Positions 8,130 through 14,456 of a stretch of 21,048 nt of DNA are shown here, piece after piece. The notes under the pieces were generated by a model that saw only the letters and a program-made list of their open reading frames with translations, ran no database searches and was not told the origin of the DNA. Location: IMG/VR virus record IMGVR_UViG_3300008625_000091, positions 1-21,048 of that record; one strand, 5' to 3'. This stretch comes from a virus. The stretch's first letter is position 1, and each line of letters opens with the position of its first letter. The translations under genes were made by a program, and so were the position numbers.

Positions 8130-8533
8130 ACTAAATTAAATTTTTTTGCAAGTTTATATGTAAGCTTGTCGTGTGCTTTACTATGAGCAAGCGATTGCTT
8201 TGTATGTGCAAGAATTGCATGAGCAAATTCATGACACACTGCATAGTCCGCTGGGTTACTAGTTAAACCTGTATTATCGATAGTCATTTTATCTATAAAA
8301 ATAAACTTGCCGCCTCTTAATCTAGTCGTAGTTAAAAACCCACTCCCTCTTCCCTTTAAATCTTTAAAGACTAATGGAAACTTTGGAATATCTGGGTACA
8401 TCTTCTGTAATTCTTTAAAAACTTTCTTAGCATTATCAAGCTCTGATTTTAAATAATCAAACTCATTTACCTTACCAACATAGATCTTGTCTGGATTTTC
8501 TGTAATATAATTTGGATATGATTTAATTTTCAT
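8126..8533 (-). CDS. Putative zinc metallopeptidase (HExxH) with capsid-targeting-like leader
   Basis: A 135-residue protein with a zincin helix AVCHEFAHAILAH: His101, Glu102 and His105 are the metal and catalytic residues. The third ligand may be one of the following histidines (His110 or one in SLAHSKAHDK). A mixed alpha/beta region (FPLVFKDLKGRG, KFIFIDKM) precedes it, as in SprT-like or minimal metallopeptidases. The leader MKIKSYPNYITE, with cleavage-like I-T-E, is nearly the same as in the next gene's product (MKIKSYTNFINE). Its start shares one base with the stop of the exonuclease gene (TAATG), and its end overlaps the next gene by 4 bases. The substrate is unknown. If packaged, it would act either in the head or in the host after injection. 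The HExxH motif is short, but its helical context is typical. Confidence 0.65.
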   Translation of the reverse strand: MKIKSYPNYITENPDKIYVGKVNEFDYLKSELDNAKKVFKELQKMYPDIPKFPLVFKDLKGRGSGFLTTTRLRGGKFIFIDKMTIDNTGLTSNPADYAVCHEFAHAILAHTKQSLAHSKAHDKLTYKLAKKFNLV

Positions 8534-9435
8534 TATATCCTGTATTTCTTTTTCTTAGACCACCACCAAGGCTTTTTAGAAAGAGCATCGAGTTTTGCAG
8601 CATGCTGATGCTCCTTACTAATATCTATATCAATGTATTGGGTAAAGAATTCTTTCATTCTTTCAACAATTTGCATTAACATCTCAACATCAGCTTTTGC
8701 GTCATGCCATGAATCAACACTTACGCCTAACGCCTTTCCTAAATTTCCAAGCGTCGATGAAACTTTGTTTCCACGTTCTCCTGTTTTTAACTTATTAGAT
8801 AAAGCTGTTAAAATACTTTCTAACTCTTTGCTATTCTCAGCAGCTTGTAAAAGAGGAACAAAATAAAGTCTTGACAATTTTAATGTATCTAATACTTCAG
8901 CTTTAGGGAACTTTAAATCAAATAATTTAGCTCTTACATGCATAAATTTCATATCAAAGGGTGCATTGTGCGCAATTAAAATAGGATCTTTAAACTTAGA
9001 TATAAATGAAATAAAATCTTCTATTGATTTTTTCTCTTCTATAAAATCAACACCCTCATCGCCGTATCTTGTCATTTTTAAGAGTTCATCAGGATTGCTT
9101 AACCCTTTACTTTTACCTCTTGCCTTTTGTCTTTCTTCCCATCCTTTTCTTTCATCAGAATCAGGTTTTAATAAATGCTTTGCGGGGTCTCCTAATTTAG
9201 CCTTAGTGTTAAACGAATCAAGTTCTTTCATAGTTGAGCCATCATACGCAATTGCTGCAACTTGCGTAAGCTGAATATAATCTACATGAGGCTTAAGCCC
9301 TAGTGTTTCAGTATCAAAATAAATTAGAGTCTTACCTTTAAATTTTAAGGTACTGTTTAACAGTTGTTTAATAGTAAAGCCATAAAGCTTAGCCTCTTGT
9401 AGAGTTGTATAATTTGAATATGATTCAATTTTCAT
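8533..9435 (-). CDS. DnaQ-like DEDDh 3'-5' exonuclease with capsid-targeting-like leader
   Basis: A 300-residue exonuclease with all three DEDDh motifs: Exo I YFDTETLGL (Asp41, Glu43), Exo II LIAHNAPFDMKFM (Asp161) and Exo III WHDAKADVEML (His244, Asp249). This is the family of DNA polymerase III epsilon and of RNases such as RNase T and oligoribonuclease, so the substrate may be DNA or RNA. The polymerase at the left edge has its own proofreading domain, so this enzyme is probably not for proofreading. The leader MKIESYSNYTTLQE, followed by Ala, ends in L-Q-E like a prohead-protease site. A good GAGGA site lies about 6 bases before the start, which overlaps the previous stop (TAATG). The tail is basic and Trp-rich (KKPWWWSKKKKYRI), useful for nucleic-acid binding. 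Confidence 0.85.
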   Translation of the reverse strand: MKIESYSNYTTLQEAKLYGFTIKQLLNSTLKFKGKTLIYFDTETLGLKPHVDYIQLTQVAAIAYDGSTMKELDSFNTKAKLGDPAKHLLKPDSDERKGWEERQKARGKSKGLSNPDELLKMTRYGDEGVDFIEEKKSIEDFISFISKFKDPILIAHNAPFDMKFMHVRAKLFDLKFPKAEVLDTLKLSRLYFVPLLQAAENSKELESILTALSNKLKTGERGNKVSSTLGNLGKALGVSVDSWHDAKADVEMLMQIVERMKEFFTQYIDIDISKEHQHAAKLDALSKKPWWWSKKKKYRI

Positions 9436-10316
9436 TATAGTTCCTCAGGGAATGGTAACTTTGATTTACTTAAATATATTTCAAATTTTTGTATAATAAT
9501 ATCTTCTTTATTTTTATATGGAAATGTTTTTGAATTAAAAAGATCCCAGCATTTTTCAAATGTCATTATATCTTTAGCTTTAACGCCTTCACCAAATAAA
9601 GCTTCAGCTACTTCATCTGGAACATTGCTTACAACTCTATCAAAATCTTTTAAAAGTTTAGGTGTTTTAACCAAGCCACGTTTACCCTGTAAAGACTTTC
9701 TAACTTTAACAAGACCTGTATTTAATCTAATGACTAACTGCTCATATTCAACGGTTTCTCCAGTGTCTAGTTTCTTAGTGGCTTCTTTTTTAGACTCTGT
9801 TGCAATTGCCATCATTAATAAGTTTCTGTATGCACCTTTATATCTTGACTCTGTCTTGGTAAAATCTGGACTATGATACATAAATTTTGACCATTCTAAG
9901 CTATCCGAAAGCATTAAGTCAACTTGACAATATCCATTGGCTTTATCTCCTTTAATAGGAAATGGCACTGAAACTTGTTTGAATCCATAATTAACTGCAG
10001 TATCATAACCTGCAGCTTTTAAAGTCATATTTAAAAACTTTAATACTTCATTGATAGAAGTTGAGTTTTCACCTGCAAGTTTATCAATACTTACCGCAAT
10101 ATCAATATCTCCTGATTCTATATCATCGCCTTTCTTTCCAGCTGAACCTATAACTGCTGCATCTATATCAAAACCATCTAAACCTACTGCATTTAAAAGA
10201 TCCCTTTCTACATGCTCTAAGGTTTCAGGTATCTCTCTACCTAAAATAGGTCTTACGTCATCAATAGCATTACCGCTTTCATAAAGCTTCAAGAACTCTT
10301 TAAAAGTTTTAATCAT
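9435..10316 (-). CDS. Second pol-beta-fold nucleotidyltransferase with capsid-targeting-like leader
   Basis: A 293-residue protein with the superfamily signature GSAGKKGDDIESGDIDIAV (57-75): Gly57-Ser58 and metal ligands Asp70/Asp72, with the third carboxylate Asp133 in YCQVDLML. A helical C-terminal half follows (MMAIATESKKEATKKL, then RLNTGLVKVRKSLQGKRG). The leader MIKTFKEFLKLYE, followed by Ser, closely resembles T4 internal-protein tags and ends in L-Y-E. The start overlaps the stop of the 75-residue gene by 4 bases (ATGA), and its end shares one base with the exonuclease start. It differs in length and sequence from the nucleotidyltransferase at 7065-8129, so the two are not a simple recent duplication. 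The acceptor (RNA, protein or small molecule) is unknown. Confidence 0.75.
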   Translation of the reverse strand: MIKTFKEFLKLYESGNAIDDVRPILGREIPETLEHVERDLLNAVGLDGFDIDAAVIGSAGKKGDDIESGDIDIAVSIDKLAGENSTSINEVLKFLNMTLKAAGYDTAVNYGFKQVSVPFPIKGDKANGYCQVDLMLSDSLEWSKFMYHSPDFTKTESRYKGAYRNLLMMAIATESKKEATKKLDTGETVEYEQLVIRLNTGLVKVRKSLQGKRGLVKTPKLLKDFDRVVSNVPDEVAEALFGEGVKAKDIMTFEKCWDLFNSKTFPYKNKEDIIIQKFEIYLSKSKLPFPEEL

Positions 10317-10540
10317 TGATATTTTTTGTTAATATTTTCATAAAAATCTTTTGCATATTCTTTCCCATATACGTCATTAAACATATTAGCAATACCCTTT
10401 GCAAATACTTCAACTCCCATATTTTTGTCAAGCTTTTCCATAGCAGAATCAATTTTAACTGCTACATCAAATTCATCATAACCAGAAATACGTTCGTTAA
10501 GCTCTTTTCTAATAAGTTTTCTTAATTCTTGCTCTTTCAC
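10313..10540 (-). CDS. Small tag B protein, function unknown
   Basis: A 75-residue protein with a GTG start. It begins MKEQELRKLIRKELNE, the basic amphipathic tag B helix ending in L-N-E, shared with the products of 10551-11558, 12142-12411 and 19360-19698. The rest (ISGYDEFDVAVKIDSAMEKL, then MGVEVFAKGIANMFNDVYGKEYAKDFYENINKKY) is predicted helical with no known motif. It lies between the 335-residue protein and the second nucleotidyltransferase, with a 4-base overlap with the latter. Size and leader suggest a small virion-internal protein; that is inference. Confidence 0.65.
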   Translation of the reverse strand: MKEQELRKLIRKELNERISGYDEFDVAVKIDSAMEKLDKNMGVEVFAKGIANMFNDVYGKEYAKDFYENINKKYQ

Positions 10541-10550
10541 TGTATTATTT

Positions 10551-11558
10551 TTATTTTGTGTATTTTTTATACCACTGTCGCTTTTCTAATTCTTTTTCTA
10601 TATAGTCATATAACCAATCTGCGTCCATCTTAGGTCCATCGTTCCATAAGTTATTAGCTTGAGCAGTGTCATATGTCATTTCTTCATAATCAAATCCGCC
10701 GTCATCTTTGATTCTTTGTTTAAAATCATCTTCCCATTGATTAACAAATTCTTTTGCTGCTTCTTGATATTCTTTCTTGCTCATCTTAGCTTCATTCAAA
10801 GTTTGAAGTTCTTTTCTAATAATTTTGCGAAGCTTATATGTTTCGTCCAAAGACTCTTTAACTTTAACTAAGCTTGTTTGTCCAAATCCTGGAAGTTTTG
10901 CAAGAGCTTTAATACCCTTAACAACTTCACTTGTTCTATGCAGTGTGCCGATTTTATTTCTGCCTCTATTATCATTCATATAAAAGACATTACTTAAAGT
11001 ATCAATCTCTGTATCAATAATGGCTTTGCCATCTTTTGCAATTAAAGTAATAAAGTAAGCTCTATCGTTATATTTTTCTATCTTTATAATTTTAACTTTT
11101 GCAAGTTCAAATGCGCGCTTCATTAAATTAACATCCTGTTGATCTGAAGAGTCTAAGCCTTTAATAGACCATACGTCTTTTTCATTTAAATGATTTTCGT
11201 TAAAGATTTTAAGTTGCTTTGTATATCTTTCTGTGTATTTATCGCATTTAGATTTATTTTTGCTATAAAACTTTTCCATATCTTGAACCCAAGATGCACC
11301 CATGTTACTCCTAAAGAAATCGTAAGCATCGTCGTAGTCAAGTTCTTCATCTTGGAAATAGCCTGGTGTATCAAAATCTGCTCCGTCTGGTAACTTTGTC
11401 CCAAACGTGTCAAGTATATGACCAACTGTCATTTGATCAAGAGTGATTAGCCATTGTTCAAATTTATCATATTCACTAGATGATCTTTTAAGTTTTTCAG
11501 TAAGGGTCTTAATGTTTTCTTGTATAAGTTTTCTCAATTTCTGTTCTGTTATCTTCAT
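10551..11558 (-). CDS. Unknown protein carrying two tag B motifs (N-terminal and internal)
   Basis: A 335-residue protein I cannot assign to a family. It begins MKITEQKLRKLIQENIKTLTE, tag B with two L/I-x-E sites. An acidic region follows (ADFDTPGYFQDEELDYDDAYDFF cut across 60-82), then a possible beta-rich stretch (VKIIKIEKYNDRAYFITLIA). At 241-256, YKLRKIIRKELQTLNE, followed by Ala, is a second full tag B in mid-protein. After it comes a 79-residue helical acidic unit (MSKKEYQEAAKEFVNQWEDD to KKYTK) about the size of the small tagged proteins nearby. The parsimonious reading is a fusion of two tagged proteins, possibly separated again by the prohead protease. The start overlaps the previous stop (ATGA). 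Confidence 0.65.
   Translation of the reverse strand: MKITEQKLRKLIQENIKTLTEKLKRSSSEYDKFEQWLITLDQMTVGHILDTFGTKLPDGADFDTPGYFQDEELDYDDAYDFFRSNMGASWVQDMEKFYSKNKSKCDKYTERYTKQLKIFNENHLNEKDVWSIKGLDSSDQQDVNLMKRAFELAKVKIIKIEKYNDRAYFITLIAKDGKAIIDTEIDTLSNVFYMNDNRGRNKIGTLHRTSEVVKGIKALAKLPGFGQTSLVKVKESLDETYKLRKIIRKELQTLNEAKMSKKEYQEAAKEFVNQWEDDFKQRIKDDGGFDYEEMTYDTAQANNLWNDGPKMDADWLYDYIEKELEKRQWYKKYTK
10791..10838 (-). other. Internal tag B motif within the 335-residue protein
   Basis: These bases encode YKLRKIIRKELQTLNE (residues 241-256), matching the N-terminal leaders of four other genes in this window (LRKLIR core, ending L-N-E before a small residue). The next residues are Ala-Lys-Met-Ser, as though a former start codon followed. 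It marks a likely gene-fusion joint or a protease processing site. Confidence 0.5.
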
Positions 11559-12142
11559 TGTATTGCTTTTTTTATTTTATTATAAAATTTAAAGAATAGT
11601 ACCTCTGGAATCATCGCTTTAAGTGCATCTGCGTCATCATCTTGAAATGCATGTCTTACTGCGGTTCCACTTGCACCACTTGTTCTATCATCTACTACCT
11701 TTAATTCAAATTCTTCTGTAGGCACATCTGACTTATCTGATAAAAGATAATCAATTTGGCCTTTATAGCCTTTATATCTATCTTCACCAGTTCCCATGCC
11801 CATTGGATTATAACCAATGCTTCTAAGCCATTTAATCATTTGCGGTATATTTCCCATAACATTGTCAGGCTTTACCAGTATATCTGCAATAAACTTCTTA
11901 TTCTCTTTTGCTAATGCATTACCCATATCTTGTAAGAGCTTTTTGTCTTTAATTGGAGAGTTCTTATTCTTACTAACTATTTGTATAGGTATAACTCTTA
12001 ACTTGAACATTTTATAAGCTTTTTCAAATGCTTTAAGATGCCCATTATGAAATGGCTGAAATCTCCCAGGGAATATAATTACCTTCTCTCCGGTATGTTC
12101 AGACTGGATAGACTCTACGAATTGTTTAAACTCTAAAATCAT
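11555..12142 (-). CDS. NMNAT-like adenylyl/cytidylyltransferase with leader
   Basis: A 195-residue nucleotidyltransferase of the HIGH-type superfamily that includes NMN adenylyltransferase (NAD synthesis) and cytidylyltransferases. The nucleotide-binding start is VIIFPGRFQPFHNGHLKAFE (21-40), with HNGH at 32-35 as the HxGH motif. The second signature is SGASGTAVRHAF, with SGTAVR at 158-163 as the (I)SGTxxR motif. MGTGEDRYKGY (116-126) may shape the substrate pocket. About 18 residues precede the core: MILEFKQFVESIQSE resembles a shortened tag A (F-x-x-F-V-E). The start shares one base with the upstream stop (TAATG). An NAD-related role is likely by family, but other nucleotidyl acceptors are possible. 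An NAD-synthesis enzyme placed among probable injected proteins is notable. Confidence 0.75.
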   Translation of the reverse strand: MILEFKQFVESIQSEHTGEKVIIFPGRFQPFHNGHLKAFEKAYKMFKLRVIPIQIVSKNKNSPIKDKKLLQDMGNALAKENKKFIADILVKPDNVMGNIPQMIKWLRSIGYNPMGMGTGEDRYKGYKGQIDYLLSDKSDVPTEEFELKVVDDRTSGASGTAVRHAFQDDDADALKAMIPEVLFFKFYNKIKKAIQ

Positions 12143-12411
12143 TAAGCAATCCCTTTTCTTTTAAGTTGTTTTACTAAAGCTTCAACGTCTTGCTTTGTAA
12201 AATGAACTTTTTCTCTTTTACCAAAAATTACAATACCGCCATCGTTAGTAACGTTATATTCAACCGATGGGTTTACAAATGTTTCTCGAATAGATTTGCC
12301 CTTTGTCAACCGTTCTACTTGCTTCTTAGACCGAAATGATCCAGAAGAATCTTCATTCATATGCTCTTTAATTGTTAATCTAATTAGTTTTCTTAATTCT
12401 GATTGTTTCAT
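12142..12411 (-). CDS. Small tag B protein, function unknown
   Basis: An 89-residue protein beginning MKQSELRKLIRLTIKEHMNE, a clear tag B leader with I-K-E and M-N-E as possible processing sites. The remaining part (SSGSFRSKKQVERLTKGKSI, then YNVTNDGGIVIFGKREKVHF, then FTKQDVEALVKQLKRKGIA) is basic, with a possible beta hairpin and a C-terminal helix. It ends in a one-base overlap with the NMNAT-like gene. An A/T-only stretch, not a ribosome-binding site, precedes the start, as with the tag B gene at 19698. No function can be proposed; basic charge would suit a DNA-associated internal protein. Confidence 0.6.
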   Translation of the reverse strand: MKQSELRKLIRLTIKEHMNEDSSGSFRSKKQVERLTKGKSIRETFVNPSVEYNVTNDGGIVIFGKREKVHFTKQDVEALVKQLKRKGIA

Positions 12412-12415
12412 CTTA

Positions 12416-12811
12416 TTATTTTATTTTATTTATCCATTTTTTCACTTCTCTTTGTGCCCAATCTTCAGCCTTTATTTCAAAGCTGTTATCTTTATAAAAA
12501 TCTCCGTTATTAGCTAAAGCAATGTCACCTGCATGCTTATATTCATCTTTATATTTCTTAACACCCATTTCATATACACCCCTGACATGATTAATTTCAT
12601 GTAAAACAGTAATAAGAAAATCTTTCTCTGTTTTATATGAAGTTCTTAATCTTATTGTGTCACTATCCCAATCATATTCAGCTTTATTTTTTAAATTTTT
12701 AACAAACTTTACTTTAGTATTAAAGCCATAGTGCTTAATAAGAGAACTTGCAACTTCAAGATAATCTATTCTTTCATTAATAAAGTTCTCAAACGTTTTA
12801 ATAATACCCAT
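12416..12811 (-). CDS. Putative zinc metallopeptidase (HEINH) with capsid-targeting-like leader
   Basis: A 131-residue protein with the zincin motif ITVLHEINHVRG: His71, Glu72 and His75. Downstream, SFEIKAEDWAQREV (110-123) offers Glu112 or Glu116 as the third zinc ligand, the arrangement of gluzincins. The leader MGIIKTFENFINE, followed by Arg, is tag A with I-N-E. It starts right after the stop of the ligase-like gene (TAA then ATG). It differs clearly from the HEFAH protein at 8126-8533, so the operon encodes two separate zincins. The substrate is unknown. Possible targets are host proteins after injection or phage head proteins during maturation. Confidence 0.65.
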   Translation of the reverse strand: MGIIKTFENFINERIDYLEVASSLIKHYGFNTKVKFVKNLKNKAEYDWDSDTIRLRTSYKTEKDFLITVLHEINHVRGVYEMGVKKYKDEYKHAGDIALANNGDFYKDNSFEIKAEDWAQREVKKWINKIK

Positions 12812-14101
12812 TTATAACTTTCCAAATTTTATGATTGAAACAATTTGATGTATTGGAGCAAAAAGACCAGTAAACTTATAAAGCTTTCCCTTAAAGTTAA
12901 AAACTATACCTTCACTTGCAACTAATTTGTTTAAGCCACCCGCGTTTTCAATTCTTTTCATTTCACTTTCAACTTTTTTAATAGCTGTAGCATTATCAGA
13001 CGCGTTTATAACATTAATTGCATCCTCTAATTGTTTTCTCATTACTTCGCTACTTCCATCTAAATCAGTTGCTAAATAAGAACTCATTTGCTGCATTACT
13101 TCTGTACCTACCTTAAGAAAGACAGTTTCTATTGGCTGAACAAAATCTTTCCAATCTGCCTTCCATCCGCCAGCTTTTGCTGAATAGCCAATCACCCACT
13201 CTTGAAACTTTTCATTTTCAATTTTCTTCATGTCTCTAACTGTAAAGTATGAACCTTTTTGTTCAGCAAATCTTTGCGAAAGTAGATTAATTTCATCTAT
13301 AGATATTTCATAATTAAATGAATTTGCCCAAGACTTAATCTTTTCACCGAACGAATAATATAGCAAATCACCTATAGTATCGCTGTCTTTAAGCCCAGCT
13401 TCTTTTATAATTTTATTCACGTTACTCTTTAACGTATTTGCTATCTTTGGAAACTTGTCAGACTTAACTAGTGTAATAAAATTAGGAGCTTGTAAAGAAA
13501 ACGATGATTGTTTATTTGCATTAACTTTAACAAGTTCTTTCTCAAGCATCTTAGTAATCTTAGAATCCATCTCAGAGGCTTGTTTACCATTATCATCATA
13601 TTCTATTAAGCCATGAAATACTAATAAAGGGCTTCCATAATAAACTGTGTTGGATGACTTCGGATGAATAACTTCTAATGAAAGAAATCTCCTGCCTTCA
13701 CCAAATACTTCTAATAGTAATTTCTTAGGTAATGCAGAAAGAGCAGCACTTAAATCCGAGCCTGCTAAATACATCACATCAGCTACAGCTTTCCATTGCT
13801 CTTTAACATCAGAAAGAAACCAAGCTTTCTCTGCCTGATTCTTCTTTGTGTGAACCTGTTTTGCAAATCTTATCTCATCATTCTTCCATGTAATAGAAAG
13901 TTGAATGCCATCTGTTTTCTCAGAAACCATGTTCTCCCTTCTAAATCCAATATCTAAAGAAAGTTCAATAAGTTCTTTTATCTCTGTAAATGATAATGTT
14001 AAATCTTCAAATGGGTGCTGAAGATGGCCAAATGATCCACCTTCAATTAATAAATTAGACATAGATTCATTTACAAAATCTTTAAATGAATGAAGCCTCA
14101 T
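12812..14101 (-). CDS. DNA/RNA ligase-like nucleotidyltransferase with capsid-targeting-like leader
   Basis: A 429-residue protein of the ligase/capping-enzyme superfamily. Motif I is SEKTDGIQLSI, with the AMP-accepting Lys62 in K-T-D-G. Motif III is RFLSLEVIHP (138-147, Glu143), followed by VYYGSPLLVFHGL. Motif IV is SEGIVFNF (Glu397), and motif V is KLYKFTG (Lys406/Lys409). Unlike the 745-residue protein, all key residues are kept, so it is probably active in joining or adenylylating nucleic acid. Two leader-like sites occur: MRLHSFKDFVNE (V-N-E) and SMSNLLIE followed by Gly-Gly (L-I-E at 18-20). The long insert between motifs III and IV is unusual for a small ligase. It is second in the packaged-protein operon, 4 bases after the acidic protein. 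RNA versus DNA substrate is undecided. Confidence 0.7.
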   Translation of the reverse strand: MRLHSFKDFVNESMSNLLIEGGSFGHLQHPFEDLTLSFTEIKELIELSLDIGFRRENMVSEKTDGIQLSITWKNDEIRFAKQVHTKKNQAEKAWFLSDVKEQWKAVADVMYLAGSDLSAALSALPKKLLLEVFGEGRRFLSLEVIHPKSSNTVYYGSPLLVFHGLIEYDDNGKQASEMDSKITKMLEKELVKVNANKQSSFSLQAPNFITLVKSDKFPKIANTLKSNVNKIIKEAGLKDSDTIGDLLYYSFGEKIKSWANSFNYEISIDEINLLSQRFAEQKGSYFTVRDMKKIENEKFQEWVIGYSAKAGGWKADWKDFVQPIETVFLKVGTEVMQQMSSYLATDLDGSSEVMRKQLEDAINVINASDNATAIKKVESEMKRIENAGGLNKLVASEGIVFNFKGKLYKFTGLFAPIHQIVSIIKFGKL

Positions 14102-14105
14102 TATA

Positions 14106-14441
14106 TTACTCTTCAGTTATTTCAATATCTAATTCTTCTTCAAGTGATTCTTCAGCATCTTCAACTGATTCTTCAACTGATTCTTCAACATCTTCAACTG
14201 ATTCTTCACCTTTAGCATTCTTACCTTCGCCTTTATCCCAGCCAGTAGAAACTTCATCAAAGAATTTTGACTTATCTTCATCAGATAATTCAGCAGGAGA
14301 GCCTACGTCATACTTTTTCAGAAGGTCTTTAAAGAAATCTGCATATTCTTGTTGTAGTGCAGATTTTTCTTCAGTTACTTGTTTAATAACAGCTTCCTTG
14401 CGAAAGTCACTAAAACTTTGAAATGATTTTATGTTTTTCAT
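14106..14441 (-). CDS. Acidic core-like protein with capsid-targeting-like leader
   Basis: A 111-residue protein that heads the packaged-protein operon. Its leader MKNIKSFQSFSDFRKE is of the tag A type. The middle (YADFFKDLLKKYDVGSPAEL, then SDEDKSKFFDEVSTGWDKGE) is a small helical domain. The last third is almost wholly acidic with repeated E-S-V-E-D/E units. T4 gp67, a prohead core protein, likewise has a strongly acidic C-terminal half, and T4 core proteins are digested by gp21, so an internal scaffold or core role is a fair guess by analogy only. Short repeats in the DNA (14137-14208) mean the acidic tail length may vary between relatives. It follows the late-promoter-like element at 14457-14479. 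Confidence 0.65.
   Translation of the reverse strand: MKNIKSFQSFSDFRKEAVIKQVTEEKSALQQEYADFFKDLLKKYDVGSPAELSDEDKSKFFDEVSTGWDKGEGKNAKGEESVEDVEESVEESVEDAEESLEEELDIEITEE
14137..14208. repeat. Short tandem repeat coding for the acidic Glu/Ser tail
   Basis: On the plus strand, units such as TTCAACTGATTC and TTCAACATC recur head to tail, giving the E-S-V-E-D/E pattern of the acidic protein. It is a coding microsatellite-like repeat, prone to length change by slippage. There is no spacer variety, so it is not a CRISPR array. Confidence 0.7.
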
Positions 14442-14456
14442 AATGTGTTTTGTTTT

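Noticed and set aside
12806-12815. T4-type late box TATAAATG at the junction of the ligase-like and zincin genes
   Set aside because: It is simply the stop codon TAA next to the ATG start, inside a tightly coupled operon where a new promoter is not needed.
14137-14208. Possible CRISPR-like or regulatory repeat
   Set aside because: Units are about 9-12 bases, in frame, without unique spacers, and encode an acidic tail.
14086-14421. Serine-rich plus-strand open frame opposite the acidic protein
   Set aside because: It is the mirror of the Glu/Ser repeat on the minus strand; it has no ribosome-binding site or family resemblance, and all neighbours run the other way.
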